DNA of 64,000 nt from Floccularia luteovirens. Its lineage: Eukaryota > Basidiomycota > Agaricomycetes > Agaricales > Squamanitaceae. Under the pieces are notes generated by a model. The model worked only from the letters and a program-made list of their open reading frames with translations. It ran no database searches and was not told the origin of the DNA. Within the stretch, counting starts at the first letter, position 1. Each line of letters opens with the position of its first letter. The DNA is taken from the NCBI GenBank assembly GCA_009739215.1, contig VSJF01000012.1:310001-374000 (forward strand), in the 5' to 3' direction. The position numbers were made by a program, and so were the translations under genes. Below are positions 1-11,900 of the stretch, piece after piece.

Positions 1-374
1 GCTGAGCATTTACTTGAGGCTGCGGATACGTGTGTATCGGGATGCAACATTCGAAACTTCTGTGATACCGTGAAAGGTTATGAACGGAGTTATTGATATG
101 TACTTCTCCATAGGGCCTTCTATCGCCTGCAATCCGCGGCAGCCTTCTTGACAATACTGATGTCGATTCAAGCAATGGAGTGGTTGAAGTTATAGTACAG
201 TGAAACCATTGTTCTTTTCAAGTCAACTTTTGTCACACCGAGTCAGACAGGGAATTGCCGGAGGGTAATCTCAAAAAACATTAACTTTTCGAACATATAT
301 GTACATAATTAGTTTACATGGAAATATACATATCTAATCCTACTCAGTGTTGTGAATACTACACACCATATCAA
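1..374. other. Flank downstream of the GTPase gene
   Basis: AT-rich sequence with no recognisable coding exon. It lies directly downstream of the stop codon of the minus-strand GTPase, so its right part is probably that gene's 3' UTR. Nothing else is seen here. Confidence 0.4.
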
Positions 375-1571
375 CTACTTGCCCCTTATGTGGAAACGTT
401 TGGAATTTAATACATGAAAAGCGTATCGCAAGCGCTGCTTCATAGATAACTTCATTGTTTGTATTTCTGCTTGCTTCAGTTCGATTTGAGCTTGCACTTC
501 ATCGCACCTCTTCTTCAACCCTTCTAGCACCGCTGCATTATTCGATCCCATCCTCTCCGCACGCATCTGCTTCAGTATATCGTGCTCTTCGTATAGGAGC
601 TTTTCCAATTTGGAAATTTCCTCCAGCTGGGAGTATACGACCTGGCCAGCGTGAGTTTCCCATAACTGCATCTTTTCGTCAACCAATTCCTTCTGGAGAA
701 GTATGGCTTTAGGATCCGCGCGTTTGACAAGTGGCCCCAGGACATCCCAAGCCGACTCATACGTGTTATTGTAGCGAGAGACTTTAGAATTACGGTCAAG
801 CATGGATTTCCAGTATATCTGCTTTAATTCCGCTTCACGTGCGATTCCTTCTTGTGCGTCAACATCGTCCCACATTGTCGTTACGAGTATTATGTTCTGG
901 AAGGCATTCTTCCCGCAAAGCTCTTCGAACATGCGAAACATTTTTTGTGAAGTTGAGGCCATCGCATTATCGGAAATTCGATGTAGATATAGAATTCCTG
1001 AAAGAAGGATCTTGCGATTATAGCTGAACCATTATAAGAGATATAAAATTTGCATCGATATGTGTACACATACGTTGCTTTCAACCATTCAGACACCAAT
1101 TTCAGGGTGTCGAAATCAGATCGGTAAGTATCGTCAAACCCGGGAGTGTCTACGAAAATGATATTTGCTCCCTCGTATGCTATGGACTCATATTTGATAA
1201 CGCTGATTTCTGAAGTGCAAGATATCAATGAATGACCGACACCATTTGGGTAATTCATATTTGTAGCCATGTTGATGAACTAGGAAAATGTATGAGCCTA
1301 GAAACCCCGGCAGTACTCAAATATAACTCACAGAACTTTTCCCAGAGCCCGTGGGCCCCATGACGCTATAGTGTGTAATTACAACCAAGCTATCAATAAA
1401 CCGAGGTTAACTTACGCGATGATAATATCGTTCTCTAGCAGATCCTCCGTATGCATAACCTGCACAGTAGTAGCCGATGCGTTGCAAAGCAATTTCATTA
1501 TCCTCTCCTCTGGGGTGGGTGTCTTTGATGAACCACGGGCCTGCGCGAACGTGTGTGAGAGATGCATATAC
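375..1571 (-). CDS. AIG1-like P-loop GTPase, G domain and coiled-coil tail
   Basis: GTP-binding protein of the AIG1/septin-like 'G domain' type that is greatly expanded in agaricomycetes; cellular role unknown. Four exons can be joined: about 1416-1571, 1332-1365, 1074-1279 and 375-1023. The joined protein has a walker A loop (GPTGSGKSS) followed by FINMAT, a G3 motif DTPGFDDT, the segment WLKATYNRKILLSG, then LYLHRISDNAM and the G4 position TTMWDDVD, where classical GTPases have NKxD or TKxD. The last 100 or so residues are rich in Glu, Lys and Leu and look like a coiled coil. The P-loop sits alone on a 34-base exon. The first exon is open back to about 1571, where ATG at 1567 could start a short form, but open repeat-rich exons continue upstream and the gene probably starts there. 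Recognition of the family is firm; the 5' end is not. Confidence 0.75.
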
Positions 1572-1683
1572 TGTGCAAAGGTCAAATACAAGCCCTACAA
1601 ACTGTACAAGGTTTTTGATGCTAGCAAATTGACTGGAATCCACAGTAAGTCTTGATGACAGAGCCTGAGGTGAGATCACATAA

Positions 1684-3777
1684 CATACCTGATTTTCTGT
1701 TTACCTTCGGATAACGGAATGTGTGCGTCATCGCTAGTGACATTTACAATCGAATCACTCTCGCTGTAGATATTTGTGAGCAATCAATGCATGTCCATAA
1801 ATTTTATTTCTGGCACAAACTCTAGATGTCCTGGAATTTCCGAATATATGGCCATGCTTAAAAAATTGCTATTACAAAGCTGGTGGTGACAGCGTAGTGG
1901 GATGGTACTCACATATCACCTTGATCTGAATCTTTGGGCGGTAATCCGTTCTCTTCCAGACAACCGCCTTTGGAGGATACCTTCTGCTCGTTTGTGTGCG
2001 CTTGGGGGCTGCTGCTCGTAGACTTAACTCGTTCGTCGTGATAAGGTTCTCTGATAGGAGCATTCGGAGAAGGTCGTCCCAACTTCGTGTCTTCTACATG
2101 CTCTGGAGGATTAATTTTGGTTGGGGCGATCTGCTCATCACTAAGAGGTTCTTCAGTCAATAGTCCCGAAGTCATTTTAACCGGGTTTCTTGTATGCCGC
2201 GTCGCGTCATTCATACCACCACTATCACGCAGATTGGGAGAAACTAATTCCCCTGCCGTCTTCAAAATTTGTTGTTTTGAATGACTTCTAAGTATATACC
2301 AGTTAGATAGATGTTCCACTTGTGACAGTAACTCACATAAATGGACTACTAATTTGTTTTCCTGTTTGATCAGACTGTTCATCTCTGCGAGTTTCTTTAG
2401 TAGACGACTTTGGAACCGAGACCTTTGATCTAACATGCTCTTGAGATTGATTGCTATTCGGATCGACTAGTTCACTGTGACGGGGCTCTTCGGTAAATAC
2501 ATTCGGTTTGAACTTGTTAGCACGTTCTCCAGGGGGACTGTTCGTTGAAACGATTTGCTTCTTGTGAACGGGTACCTCATTTGATTGTTTACGCGTAGGT
2601 AGTTCCAGGGAGCCTGGTTGCTTTCTTGCGTGTTTCGGGCCATCGTCAGGCAGAAAATTCGAATTCATTTCCTGTATCGGAGGTTCTGGAATGATTCTAT
2701 AAAATATAACAATTATTTGGCTAAACATAGATGATAAATGTCCGATACTGACACCTGCTGTACACCTAGGTATTTCCTTCCTTGATCAAGCTTTTTTTCG
2801 TTATGTTTTTCTTCTCTGTAAACTTTCGTTTCTGGCGTTTCTGGCTTAGTCGAAATTTTTTTATCTTTCATGTACTCCCGGGGTCGATTGCTTGTAGACC
2901 GGGGTTCATCAGTGGAAGTCTGGTGAGTAGACGTTTGCAACATCTTCGAGTCACCTGCATGCTCTCGGGGACGATTGCTCTCTGTTGTGATAAGTAGTTC
3001 GTTGGGTTGTTTTGCCGTGGGTGACCTTGGTTCCATTCGAAGACTGATGTTTTCGTCAATTGTCCTCATTGTTTGCTGTCCTGGGATAGTCCTATGATTC
3101 ATGACTATTGGCTAACCATTATACGTATAATAGCTCATCGCTACTCACAAAGGCGATACGTTAGATTTATTTCTCTTCTTATCAGGTCGTTCGTTGTGAT
3201 ACATTCCTTCCATAGAACCCTTTGCTTTGGCAATGTTGGACATTTCTCCATCCTTGCTATCTCCCCGGGGACGGTCCGCCGATGTAACGGCTTGGTTATC
3301 ACGGTTGGCCGCCTCAGTTGATACTTTCACTATTGTCAGCATCTTCAGTGTATCATTCCCTTCCTGATTCTCCCGGGGATGATTGTTTGCAAACAATACA
3401 CATTCATCGTGACGAGGTACTTCAACACTAGCTTTTGGTGTGAGTGTCTTCGGCATATTTCGCCCTTCTGCACATCCCTGAGGATATGAAATTGCCGGAG
3501 TGACCAGCTCTTTAGCAAGTCCTTGGAAATAATCGTTGATCGGCAAAGTCTGCTTGTCGTGAGCAGCTTCTGTGATAGATATATTCGGCATTGGTATTTT
3601 CGACATGCTCGATCTATCGAAATAAGTTTGAGGGCGATCTTTCGTTGGCGATAAGATGGGTTGTTCTTTGTAGTGAGAACCTTCATTAAATAACCTTGAA
3701 GCTGGAGATCTCAAAAAGCTTCGATCCTGTTCTTGACCAGCGTCGAGCGTTTCGATAGAAAATAAATTCCTCATCAC
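1684..3777 (-). CDS. Repeat-rich disordered exons, probable N-terminal part of the GTPase gene
   Basis: Four consecutive long open exons (about 3150-3777, 2740-3102, 2342-2704, 1912-2290) and one or two short ones follow each other on the minus strand with plausible GT-AG introns of about 50 bases, and end just before the GTPase exons. The product is hydrophilic and low in aromatic residues. It is built from about ten degenerate units of roughly 33-38 residues, each with a head like NRPREHxxDxK and a tail like STEEPRHDE. ATG at 3777 opens the first exon (MRNLFSIETLD). No known domain was recognised. Splice phases can be made to fit from exon to exon (for example the 2704/2742 and 2290/2342 junctions), which argues for one transcript, but the link to the GTPase core is an inference. 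It could also be a separate gene. Confidence 0.45.
1900..3500 (-). repeat. Degenerate ~35-codon tandem repeats
   Basis: The unit shows both in protein (NRPRE...STEEPRHDE) and in DNA as a recurring CCCGGGG(A/T)(C/T)GATTG-like core on the plus strand near 2877, 2957, 3265 and 3375. Copies are spread over four exons and separated by introns, so the repeat expanded inside coding sequence. Copies differ at most positions. Confidence 0.5.
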
Positions 3778-5514
3778 CTTCCCGAGGGCTTCTAGGAGAA
3801 TTCTATGAACATGGTGGTAAGTCGATGGTTACGAACATTTTGACGGTTGTTTACATACAGCATCAAAACGTTGAATGGGTTTCCTCCTTAATCAAAAATG
3901 GTATGATCAAGACAATTAAAATACATGTATGGTATACACTCACAAGATCTAAAAGTGTTACCCTTACTACGATGTTTTTTTCTAAAAGCCCACGATATGG
4001 ATATTGTAAAATCACCAAGAGAATGCGCACCTCTGCTTATGGCTGTCCTGAGAAGCTTCACCGATACTATTCAAATAAATCATGGTCATCAATAAATGGG
4101 TGCTCACTATTATGTGAAGACTCACTGTGTAATATCAGTACCTGCATCCCGTGTTCTAGAGGGTAGATGATGAAAGAGTTGAGCAAGGGTTTTATGCGTA
4201 TATCAAGGTACCCACATCCCCAGAACCTGGTTGGAGGTTGATATATGGGTCTGGCTTGGAGATGACTCCGAAACGACGGATGACAAAAACATAATAAACG
4301 GCACAAATGTCTATGAAAGAGAAGGATGAGAGTTAGTAGCGGATGCTGTTGTGTGGTGTTAATTATTTTAGGCAGTTTATTGACCATCCGCCTCGTGTTG
4401 AACTAACAGCAACCTGCCTAAGATGGTCCGCACGCATAAGTCATGGCTAGATATCGATAACTGAACACGTTTGTACAGCATGATTTGTGCATTCTTGAAA
4501 CTGATGTTCCGGAGTGTCTGGGGCTAGCACTTAACATTTAACAATCAAATTCATCCGAGTCATCCATCCATCCATCCATCCATTATCTACGAACTATCGA
4601 ACCCACTCCAAAACTTGAACTTGAGAGTGAATCGGGACAAGAATTATGATAGTGAATCCTCAGTATCAGCAATTAGGTGCACAACAGCTTGGCGCGAGAC
4701 TGGCGCCGGTGGGCTACAGGGATGGGTCTTTTGTCTATTGCCTCCAGGTTTGCAGATTAAAACTTGAAGGATTCAATAAAAATGCAACTTGGCGCCTCAA
4801 TTAGGCCAAAATAGAGGATATCATATTCGGATTGTTGTTCAGAGCGCTATAGGTAAGCTGGAAATTCAAATATTCAAGGCTTTGTCATACGTTGCTTAGA
4901 TAATACTGTCAGGCTCAACCAGATACTTATGTCATTGGTAGAAAACATACAAAGAATAGGTCAATGTGGTGCCCAATTTCCGGTACCCAGAATCTGTCCA
5001 TGCTACAATCCGAGTTGGCTATATCGGAAGAGCTAATAATTATCAATGCATGCCTAGAGCAAATAAAATATACAATCCATTTATCAATTTTAATACAAAA
5101 AAAACTCGGTAAACAAAATGACAGAAAATAGGATCATAGAATCTCGAGGCATTAAAAAAAAGTTCTTTCATACATATATATTTAATTGGAATGTGCTGTG
5201 AAAAATGCAAAACAGTGCGTGTATGCATATGTGTCGTATGGATTGCTGTATTATGGAGGATGAAGGAAAACACTTGTGAAAGCGAGACAAAACTATGATG
5301 ATATGCAAGACAGCGAGGAGTGGGCAGGAAAGCTAAAGTTTGTTTGCGCGATAAGAATTGTCTGGTAGAAAAATCCGATGATTTTGATTATCTAGCTGTC
5401 ATTCTCATTAGTACGACAATCAACCACTGGCGTAGAAAAAAATGATAGAGCTCACATTCATACAATACAAATCACTTCCATCACCACAGGATAAACTCAA
5501 GAAAAGGGAATAGA
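3778..5514. other. Intergenic region, no gene seen
   Basis: No convincing coding exon on either strand. Short open frames near 3825-4166 and 4067-4387 have no recognisable domain and no splice continuation. The left part should hold the promoter of the GTPase or repeat gene; the right part (about 5040-5514) is AT-rich and probably the 3' flank of the RING gene. Confidence 0.4.
4561..4583. repeat. CATC microsatellite
   Basis: Almost six perfect copies of the tetranucleotide CATC. Noncoding context. Confidence 0.85.
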
Positions 5515-8500
5515 TCAAACAAGTGCTTGCACACCCACTTCCCAATCCGTTCTCGAAACACACCCAACGCCCCTACACACAGGACAGGAAACCTCCACCT
5601 CCTCACCCACTACCATCTTCTCATCTTCCCCACTTAAAGCAACCCTCTCAGCACTAACCAGACATGCCAAGTGAAAGGTATGCGCGCATACAGGTGCGTT
5701 TTCCTTCTCCCCACATGAATGTATTGACAGCTGGCGCATCCCTTCTTCTGTCACAGCCACGAAAGGGTCTTCATCCGAAGGGCCAACACCGCAGCTAACT
5801 TCAAAACAGCGTAAACCAGCTTCGCGTTCCCGTTTTTCGATGCGTTGTCGCAGGGTCAAACCTGGTGGAGGTGGAGGTGCCCATACAGGCTTTTCTCGTT
5901 GTGCGGGAGCACTTTGACTTCGCCTATTGGAATCGGATGGGGTTCCTGGAAAGCTAAACCATCTCCCAGGTGGGAAGCCTGGAAGTACACGCGTTTGGAA
6001 TAGAGGAGGCCTTGGCGTAGAATCTGGACGATTTTCAGGCAGATCTCCGCCGGTCGTCGCAGGACCAGCAGCTGGCGTTTCAGGGTTTGTTGTTGCCGTA
6101 GTATCTCTTCCTCCAGGTCCTCCTCCTCCAGGTTGTATTCCTTGAATTTGCCCTCCGAATAGCCTTGCTAATGACTCCGCAATCATTCCAGAGGGTAATC
6201 TGACCACACTAGGCCCATTTGGTCTGCTCATACCTGCGCCTGGTGGATTCGCTCCTCCTGCTTGGGTTGGCCTACCCCGATTCTCACCACCATTTGCGCC
6301 GGCGTTTCCTTGTTCTTGTCTTGGTCCAGCCATTCTCGCAAACATCTGTCCCAAATTTACACCAGGACCGGCCCTTGGAAGGTCTGGTATGCTTGCAAAG
6401 TCAAGTGGACTACCATTCCGTAGTTCTGGTGGGGGTGGTGGAGGTGTAAGGTAAGGTTGACCTGCGATGGGAGTAAAATTGGCAAGATTGAAATTAGGCG
6501 GGAATAGTGGTCGGTTGAATCCTGTAAATGTGGTACCGCTTGTGCGAGGTGGTACTGATATTTGTACTGGTGCTGGCACCGCGGTTGTTGGAATAGTAGT
6601 AGGGGCATTGTCATTTGTAGCCATAGGTTGTCGTTCGGGGAGAGGATTAGACTCATTTCCGTTCTGGTTTGCTTGTGCATTGGCGTTGGTGTGTGGACCA
6701 CCTCTATTTGCACGGAAAAAAAGATCCTCAATTGCTCTATTCATATCCTCATCCATATCGCCGTGTTCATTCTCCATGTTTTCATCCTCTCCGTCACGTA
6801 CTTCATCTCCTGTTTGCAAGTTGCCTTCACCATCAGGCGTATTGGTAAATATCATGTCAAAGCCAATTGTAAAGAAGCCCCTAGGTCGGGGATTACCCCC
6901 ATCAGTTTGGTCGGGCAAGGTAGCCGGGTTATTTGTAGTGGGGTCAGTGGTTTGATTGGTAGGTGGCGGATCTACAGGAGGTGCAGTAAATGGTTGAGCA
7001 TTTCCTGTTCGCCAAGAGTTAGTTGGTGCATATAACAGAGCAGAGACAGATGTACCATCTTGAGTCACAGGTGATATAAGTCCATTTTGCATTGAGATGA
7101 TGACAGGAACGTCGAATACTCCACCAGCAGGATCACCCGCATTCATGGTAGGATTTGCGTTATCAAGTGCGGTAAGAATATCCTCCATTGGCCCCATTTC
7201 TCTATGACGGTCATCTTGATTAACATCTCTTCCACCATCTGCGTTCGTTGCATCTCTATCGGCGGCGACATTCTCTGTACCCCCTTCTTGCCGTGTGTCT
7301 GAATCCTCTCTATGTCCTTGTTGTTGTCGCTGCCATAGGGGAATTGGGTTATATGTCAAGTTGTCTGGGTCAATATTGAAACGACATGAAGGACATGTTG
7401 TCTGTCGGGGACGTGAAAACCATGGAATCAGGCACGATGCATGGAAGACGTGTGCACAGGGAAGAACAACGATCTTCGGGTGTTCACGGTCTTTCGTTTT
7501 GTTTCCTTCTGGGGCCTCAGAGCCCGCCTGCGTCTCAGAAAGGTCGACTGGGGACTCATTAGGCCGTTCCTCTTCCTGCTCTTTGCTTGGATCATCATGT
7601 GCACCAAACCCTTCCTCGTCCAATAACTTCTCCCAACAAATGGCACAACCCCCATCTCCACCGGAACTGATTTCCTCACCCATCCCGCCCCCAGTGCCGC
7701 CAACTCGCTCAAGGCGTCTCACGAGACCCAGAGGTACCTCTTCTAGTCCAGCTACGAGTTTCTTCGCCCGTTCTGGAGATTCCTGTTCTGGACCACCGAG
7801 TCCCATGCGCATAGCTGCCCCGAAAGCTCCGAGCCAGGCCAAAACGTCTGAGAAAGTCGCAGAATCTCTCGCAGGAGGTTGATTAGTAGGACCACCCGGT
7901 TGACCCATACCACGCAACAAGTCGATAGTGACTGCAAATCCACCAACAATGTCAGCTGGATTTGGAAGTACTTGGGGCATCTGGTTATTGCCATTAGGAG
8001 GTGGCACTGTATCCGAACCTGTAGTTGTTGACGCGGGATTTGATGTGGGTAATGCGGTCGTAGAACTTTGAGAATTTGGAGATTGGCTTAGTGAAGGTAT
8101 CCCAGGGCCCTGAGTCATCATATTTTGGGAGATGTGGAACTGCTGATTACTACCAGCTGCATCTGTAGGTATAGGATGGTGAGATGGAGGTGTAGGTATC
8201 GATTCATTTTGAGGAAGGTTGGAAGATGCTGCGGAGCCACCGACACCAGTTGGAGGCGTTACTGATGCAATTCTCTGCGTTGGATGTCTGCGGTCGCGTT
8301 CTGCATCCTGGTCATCTTCCACACGAGCACGCCTACTTCCTAGGCGTGGTGAAAAGCTGACAGACTCATTTTGAGTACTTCCCGACCCAAGTGATGGAAT
8401 GTCGGTATTATCTGCTTGAGTAGCAGATGGACCAGCATTTGCTTGCATCTCTACTTCATTTGCATCTCGAAGAGATTCATCGTCTGAAGTATCAGAAGCG

Positions 8501-8577
8501 TCTTGTAGACCTGGCATTTGGTCCTTATTGTGTATAGGTTGCATGTCAATGTCAGGGTTGGGATCGTTGTGGTTCAT
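5515..8577 (-). CDS. Large RING-type putative E3 ubiquitin ligase with two Cys/His clusters
   Basis: Intronless frame of about 1020 residues if translation starts at ATG 8577 (MNHNDPNPDIDMQ). A further in-frame ATG lies at 8652, but the extra 25 residues look like leader sequence. The protein is mostly disordered, rich in Pro, Asn, Gln, Thr and Gly. Around residues 312-400 lies a RING-H2: CAIC, then a 59-residue insertion, then CAHVFHASC, WF and CPSC. A second cluster near residues 920-1010 has CFEVSC, CAHTFHLAC and CPVC and looks like a divergent RING. RING-H2 proteins transfer ubiquitin from an E2 to substrates; no transmembrane segment is seen, so it is probably soluble. It is divergent from the importin gene across about 415 bases. 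Family assignment is firm; substrate and orthologue are unknown. Confidence 0.85.
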   Translation of the reverse strand: MNHNDPNPDIDMQPIHNKDQMPGLQDASDTSDDESLRDANEVEMQANAGPSATQADNTDIPSLGSGSTQNESVSFSPRLGSRRARVEDDQDAERDRRHPTQRIASVTPPTGVGGSAASSNLPQNESIPTPPSHHPIPTDAAGSNQQFHISQNMMTQGPGIPSLSQSPNSQSSTTALPTSNPASTTTGSDTVPPPNGNNQMPQVLPNPADIVGGFAVTIDLLRGMGQPGGPTNQPPARDSATFSDVLAWLGAFGAAMRMGLGGPEQESPERAKKLVAGLEEVPLGLVRRLERVGGTGGGMGEEISSGGDGGCAICWEKLLDEEGFGAHDDPSKEQEEERPNESPVDLSETQAGSEAPEGNKTKDREHPKIVVLPCAHVFHASCLIPWFSRPRQTTCPSCRFNIDPDNLTYNPIPLWQRQQQGHREDSDTRQEGGTENVAADRDATNADGGRDVNQDDRHREMGPMEDILTALDNANPTMNAGDPAGGVFDVPVIISMQNGLISPVTQDGTSVSALLYAPTNSWRTGNAQPFTAPPVDPPPTNQTTDPTTNNPATLPDQTDGGNPRPRGFFTIGFDMIFTNTPDGEGNLQTGDEVRDGEDENMENEHGDMDEDMNRAIEDLFFRANRGGPHTNANAQANQNGNESNPLPERQPMATNDNAPTTIPTTAVPAPVQISVPPRTSGTTFTGFNRPLFPPNFNLANFTPIAGQPYLTPPPPPPELRNGSPLDFASIPDLPRAGPGVNLGQMFARMAGPRQEQGNAGANGGENRGRPTQAGGANPPGAGMSRPNGPSVVRLPSGMIAESLARLFGGQIQGIQPGGGGPGGRDTTATTNPETPAAGPATTGGDLPENRPDSTPRPPLFQTRVLPGFPPGRWFSFPGTPSDSNRRSQSAPAQREKPVWAPPPPPGLTLRQRIEKREREAGLRCFEVSCGVGPSDEDPFVAVTEEGMRQLSIHSCGEKENAPVCAHTFHLACLVSAERVALSGEDEKMVVGEEVEVSCPVCRGVGCVSRTDWEVGVQALV

Positions 8578-8992
8578 TTGAAGTATTGCGATGGTAAGAT
8601 GTGAGAAAGTCAAGAGTCGACTCTGTTGCCGCTTGTTTGTTAAACCGGTCAACAGCTCCTCTTACACTTGAATTTGCTAGAACTGTCTGGAGCAGTGTCA
8701 CAGCCTGAATGAATAAATATACCCATCGAGTAGCTACAGCTTGTATTGAGTCTCAATACATAGTACATACAATACTATGGCCAAGAGCCTTTCACTGATG
8801 GTTCCGATAGATCATGGTAGCATCAGTGTCACGTGTGCGATAAAGCAACTTTTCTATTCTTCGTTCTTGTTCTCAATCCTTTCTTATCTTCTCGTCCTTT
8901 TCTTTTCTATTCCAAGAGCGATATTTACTACAGGGTAATCATCCACAACGTCTTACAGCTTCTCCAATCATTCACCGTTTTTCACATATCAG
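8578..8992. promoter_or_regulatory. Shared divergent promoter, RING gene / importin
   Basis: The 415 bases between two opposite start codons. The importin-proximal half (about 8850-8960) is pyrimidine-rich, as is common just upstream of fungal starts. No TATA box or binding site was recognised. Confidence 0.5.
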
Positions 8993-11900
8993 ATGGACCT
9001 CCAAACTCTATCCAATCTTTTCGCGACGACCTTCAATCCAGACCCAGATGTTCGCAAAGTTGCAGAGTTGCAGATCCGCAAGGCACGTTCAAAGTTATGG
9101 CCTTTTTTCATTCCTAACACGTACTCTGTAGATCTCAAATGAGGAGGGCATGTTATCCGCTCTTCTACGTATCATAGCTTCCGATGCCATCGATTTGTGC
9201 GTCCTGTACGCGCCTGCTTTTTTTAACCAAATAACCAACAAATAATCCAGGTCAACTCGCCAAGCATGCGCAGTGTGGCTGAAAAATCGCGTTCAGAATA
9301 CCTACACCCTTATCCAGCCCGACCGCCGCCGCCCGGATCAGGGTCCCATCGCCGCGTCTGACCGCGAGGCATTGCGCATCAACATCCTCCCTCTCATAGC
9401 CGCCGCACCTAATCGTAGTATAACCCTTCCATTAGCCAATACATTCAAAGTTATCGTCGCTCATGATTTTCCTGCTTCCTGGCCCGGCCTCACCGACGAG
9501 ATTAAGCGTCTGATAAATAGTAGTGAAATTAGAGAAGTCCATGCTGGATGTGTTGCCGCCCTGGAATTCGTTCGCGCATTCAGGTATATATTCCCGTGCA
9601 TATGTTTGGAATTCTCATAAACACGGTCATCCATAGATTCCGCCAGAAAGCCGATATCCTCCCTCAGCTCGTCACAGATATTTTCCCGAGCCTTGTGAAT
9701 GTCGCAACGCAGATGCTTAATACTCCACCAAGCGCAGCACAAGAGATACCTACAATGCTACATCTCATCCTCAAGACCTACAATACCAGTATTTATGTTA
9801 GTCTTAGCAAACACCAACAAAGCCAAGAAAGTATAGTTCCTTGGGGGCAACTTCTATTCGCTGTCGTGAACCTACCGTTACCAAAGGAGGCTGTACCGGA
9901 GGATGAAGAGGAGCGTGAGGGTTGTGAATGGTGGAAAGCGAAAAAATGGGCATATGCCGTTCTCGGGCGCCTTTTCCATCGGTATATGCGTCATCACGTT
10001 TCTTTTTAATGTTTGCTGACCCCAATCACTTGTGATACAGCTACGGAAACCCATCACAGCTACCAATCGTGATGCAGCGCGAATTTATGCCATTCGCAAA
10101 ACACTTTGTCTCTGTATTTGCACCGGAAATACTGAGCACCTACTTACGCCAAGTTGAACTGTTTGTCTCCGGATCTGCTTGGCTCTCCAAGAAATCCCAG
10201 TATCACATATTTACGTTTTTTACTGAGTGGTAAGGCTTATTCCGCTTACTTTGCTAGTGCCTACCTAAACAACAAATGGGATTAGCGTTAAACCCAAGTC
10301 CACTTGGACATTGCTCAAGCCTCATTTCGAGACCCTCGTCTCGACATTTGCATTCCCACCTCTTGCATTTAATCCGGCGAAACAAGCTTTGTGGGAGAAT
10401 GATCCTGTTGATTATGTCCGCCTTAGCGTCGGTGAGTTCGAAAATCTCTCCTCAATCTCCATGTGTTCCTGATCGATCTTCTTTCTTGGTCCCTTCGCAT
10501 CCAACCAACCTTAATGATTATGTGAATTCCGAAATACGCGTCATGAATCGAAAAACGTAACTACAGATGAATATGAAAGTTATAGATCTCCTGTTGCAGC
10601 TGCAACCTCGTTCTTGTTTTCGCTTTCGAGCAACCGCACAAAGTCAACGTTCCTACCTATCCTTGGGATAATAAACACAGTTCTACGTTCGTGAGTCTCA
10701 TTTCTTCTTAATTACACATCCAATATTATCGGCCCCAAAGTCTTTGCTAATCTAATCCGTAAATAGGAATGCTCCCCCTCCGCAGAAATTCGGCGCGTTG
10801 AATATCACCGCTGCACTGCTTCCTTGGATGATGCGCCATCCTGAGGTGAAGGGCAGTGTGGAACACTTTATTTTGCAGTTTGTAACCCCCGAGATGTCAA
10901 GTAGCCATCCGTACCTTCGGGCTGTGGTGTGTTCCTTTTTTTCATGTTGCTCCATGTGGATTTTACGTGCTAATGATTGTACATTCGTCCTTCATAGTCT
11001 ATTGAGGTAGTTGGTGTAGCAACTAAACATGGATTGACATGGTCCACCGCTGAGGTCAGTTAAGCTTGCACATGACCCATACTCCTAATGCTCACACCTC
11101 TTCTGGATAACTCAGAACTTGAACATTCATTCGAGAGCAGTTGCAGCAGCGTTGGATGATCCTGAATTGCCAGTCAGGGTCCAAGCAGCTCTTGCACTGA
11201 CAGAATTGATTTCCATGCACGAATCTGGTATGTCTCCCGGTCAATATCGGTATACTCTGCTCAATGATTTTGGATTAAATCAATTACCTTACCCTTCCTG
11301 CTCGAATTACACCGCACATGCCACACCACGACTGGTATACCATCTTCGAACCCAAAACCCAATCTAATTCCAATCGTCATATAACCACCATTTTTTGGCA
11401 CGCGCGTACGGAACTATTTAAACTCGTAATTGAATTTGAATAGTTAGAGATGCTGTTTCACCCCAAGTAGGCAAGGTCATCCAAGGTACGCTCCGCACCG
11501 GTTCCATTTAGTTCCTATTTCAAGTAAAAAGACCCTGACTTTTGTCCTTTTCAATGGGATCTCGCTTAACTTTCTGACTTTGTCCTTGCGCGCCCCCTCC
11601 CCGTTTTCTTCTGCGTTATCTAAGATCTGGTCAAACTGTCGGATGAAACTGATCTGGATTTATTGAATAATTGTATGGAGACTATGGTCGATCAGTTCCA
11701 AACGGAGCTCTTACCTGTGGCTGCACAACTTGCTGCACGTTTGGTAGGCGTTTCTATCCCTTTATTTTTAAAGTGGAGATACTTATGGTTTGAGCCTCCT
11801 TTCTGCTTAGTGCGAGTCGTATATGCGTCTTGCTCGGGAGAGCGCTTCAAAAGAGGAAATATTGGATGCTGTACAAAACCTTGATTATGATGTGGTGGTC

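Noticed and set aside
5927..7882. Several plus-strand frames across the RING gene
   Set aside because: Antisense shadows of a 1020-codon frame with two zinc-binding clusters.
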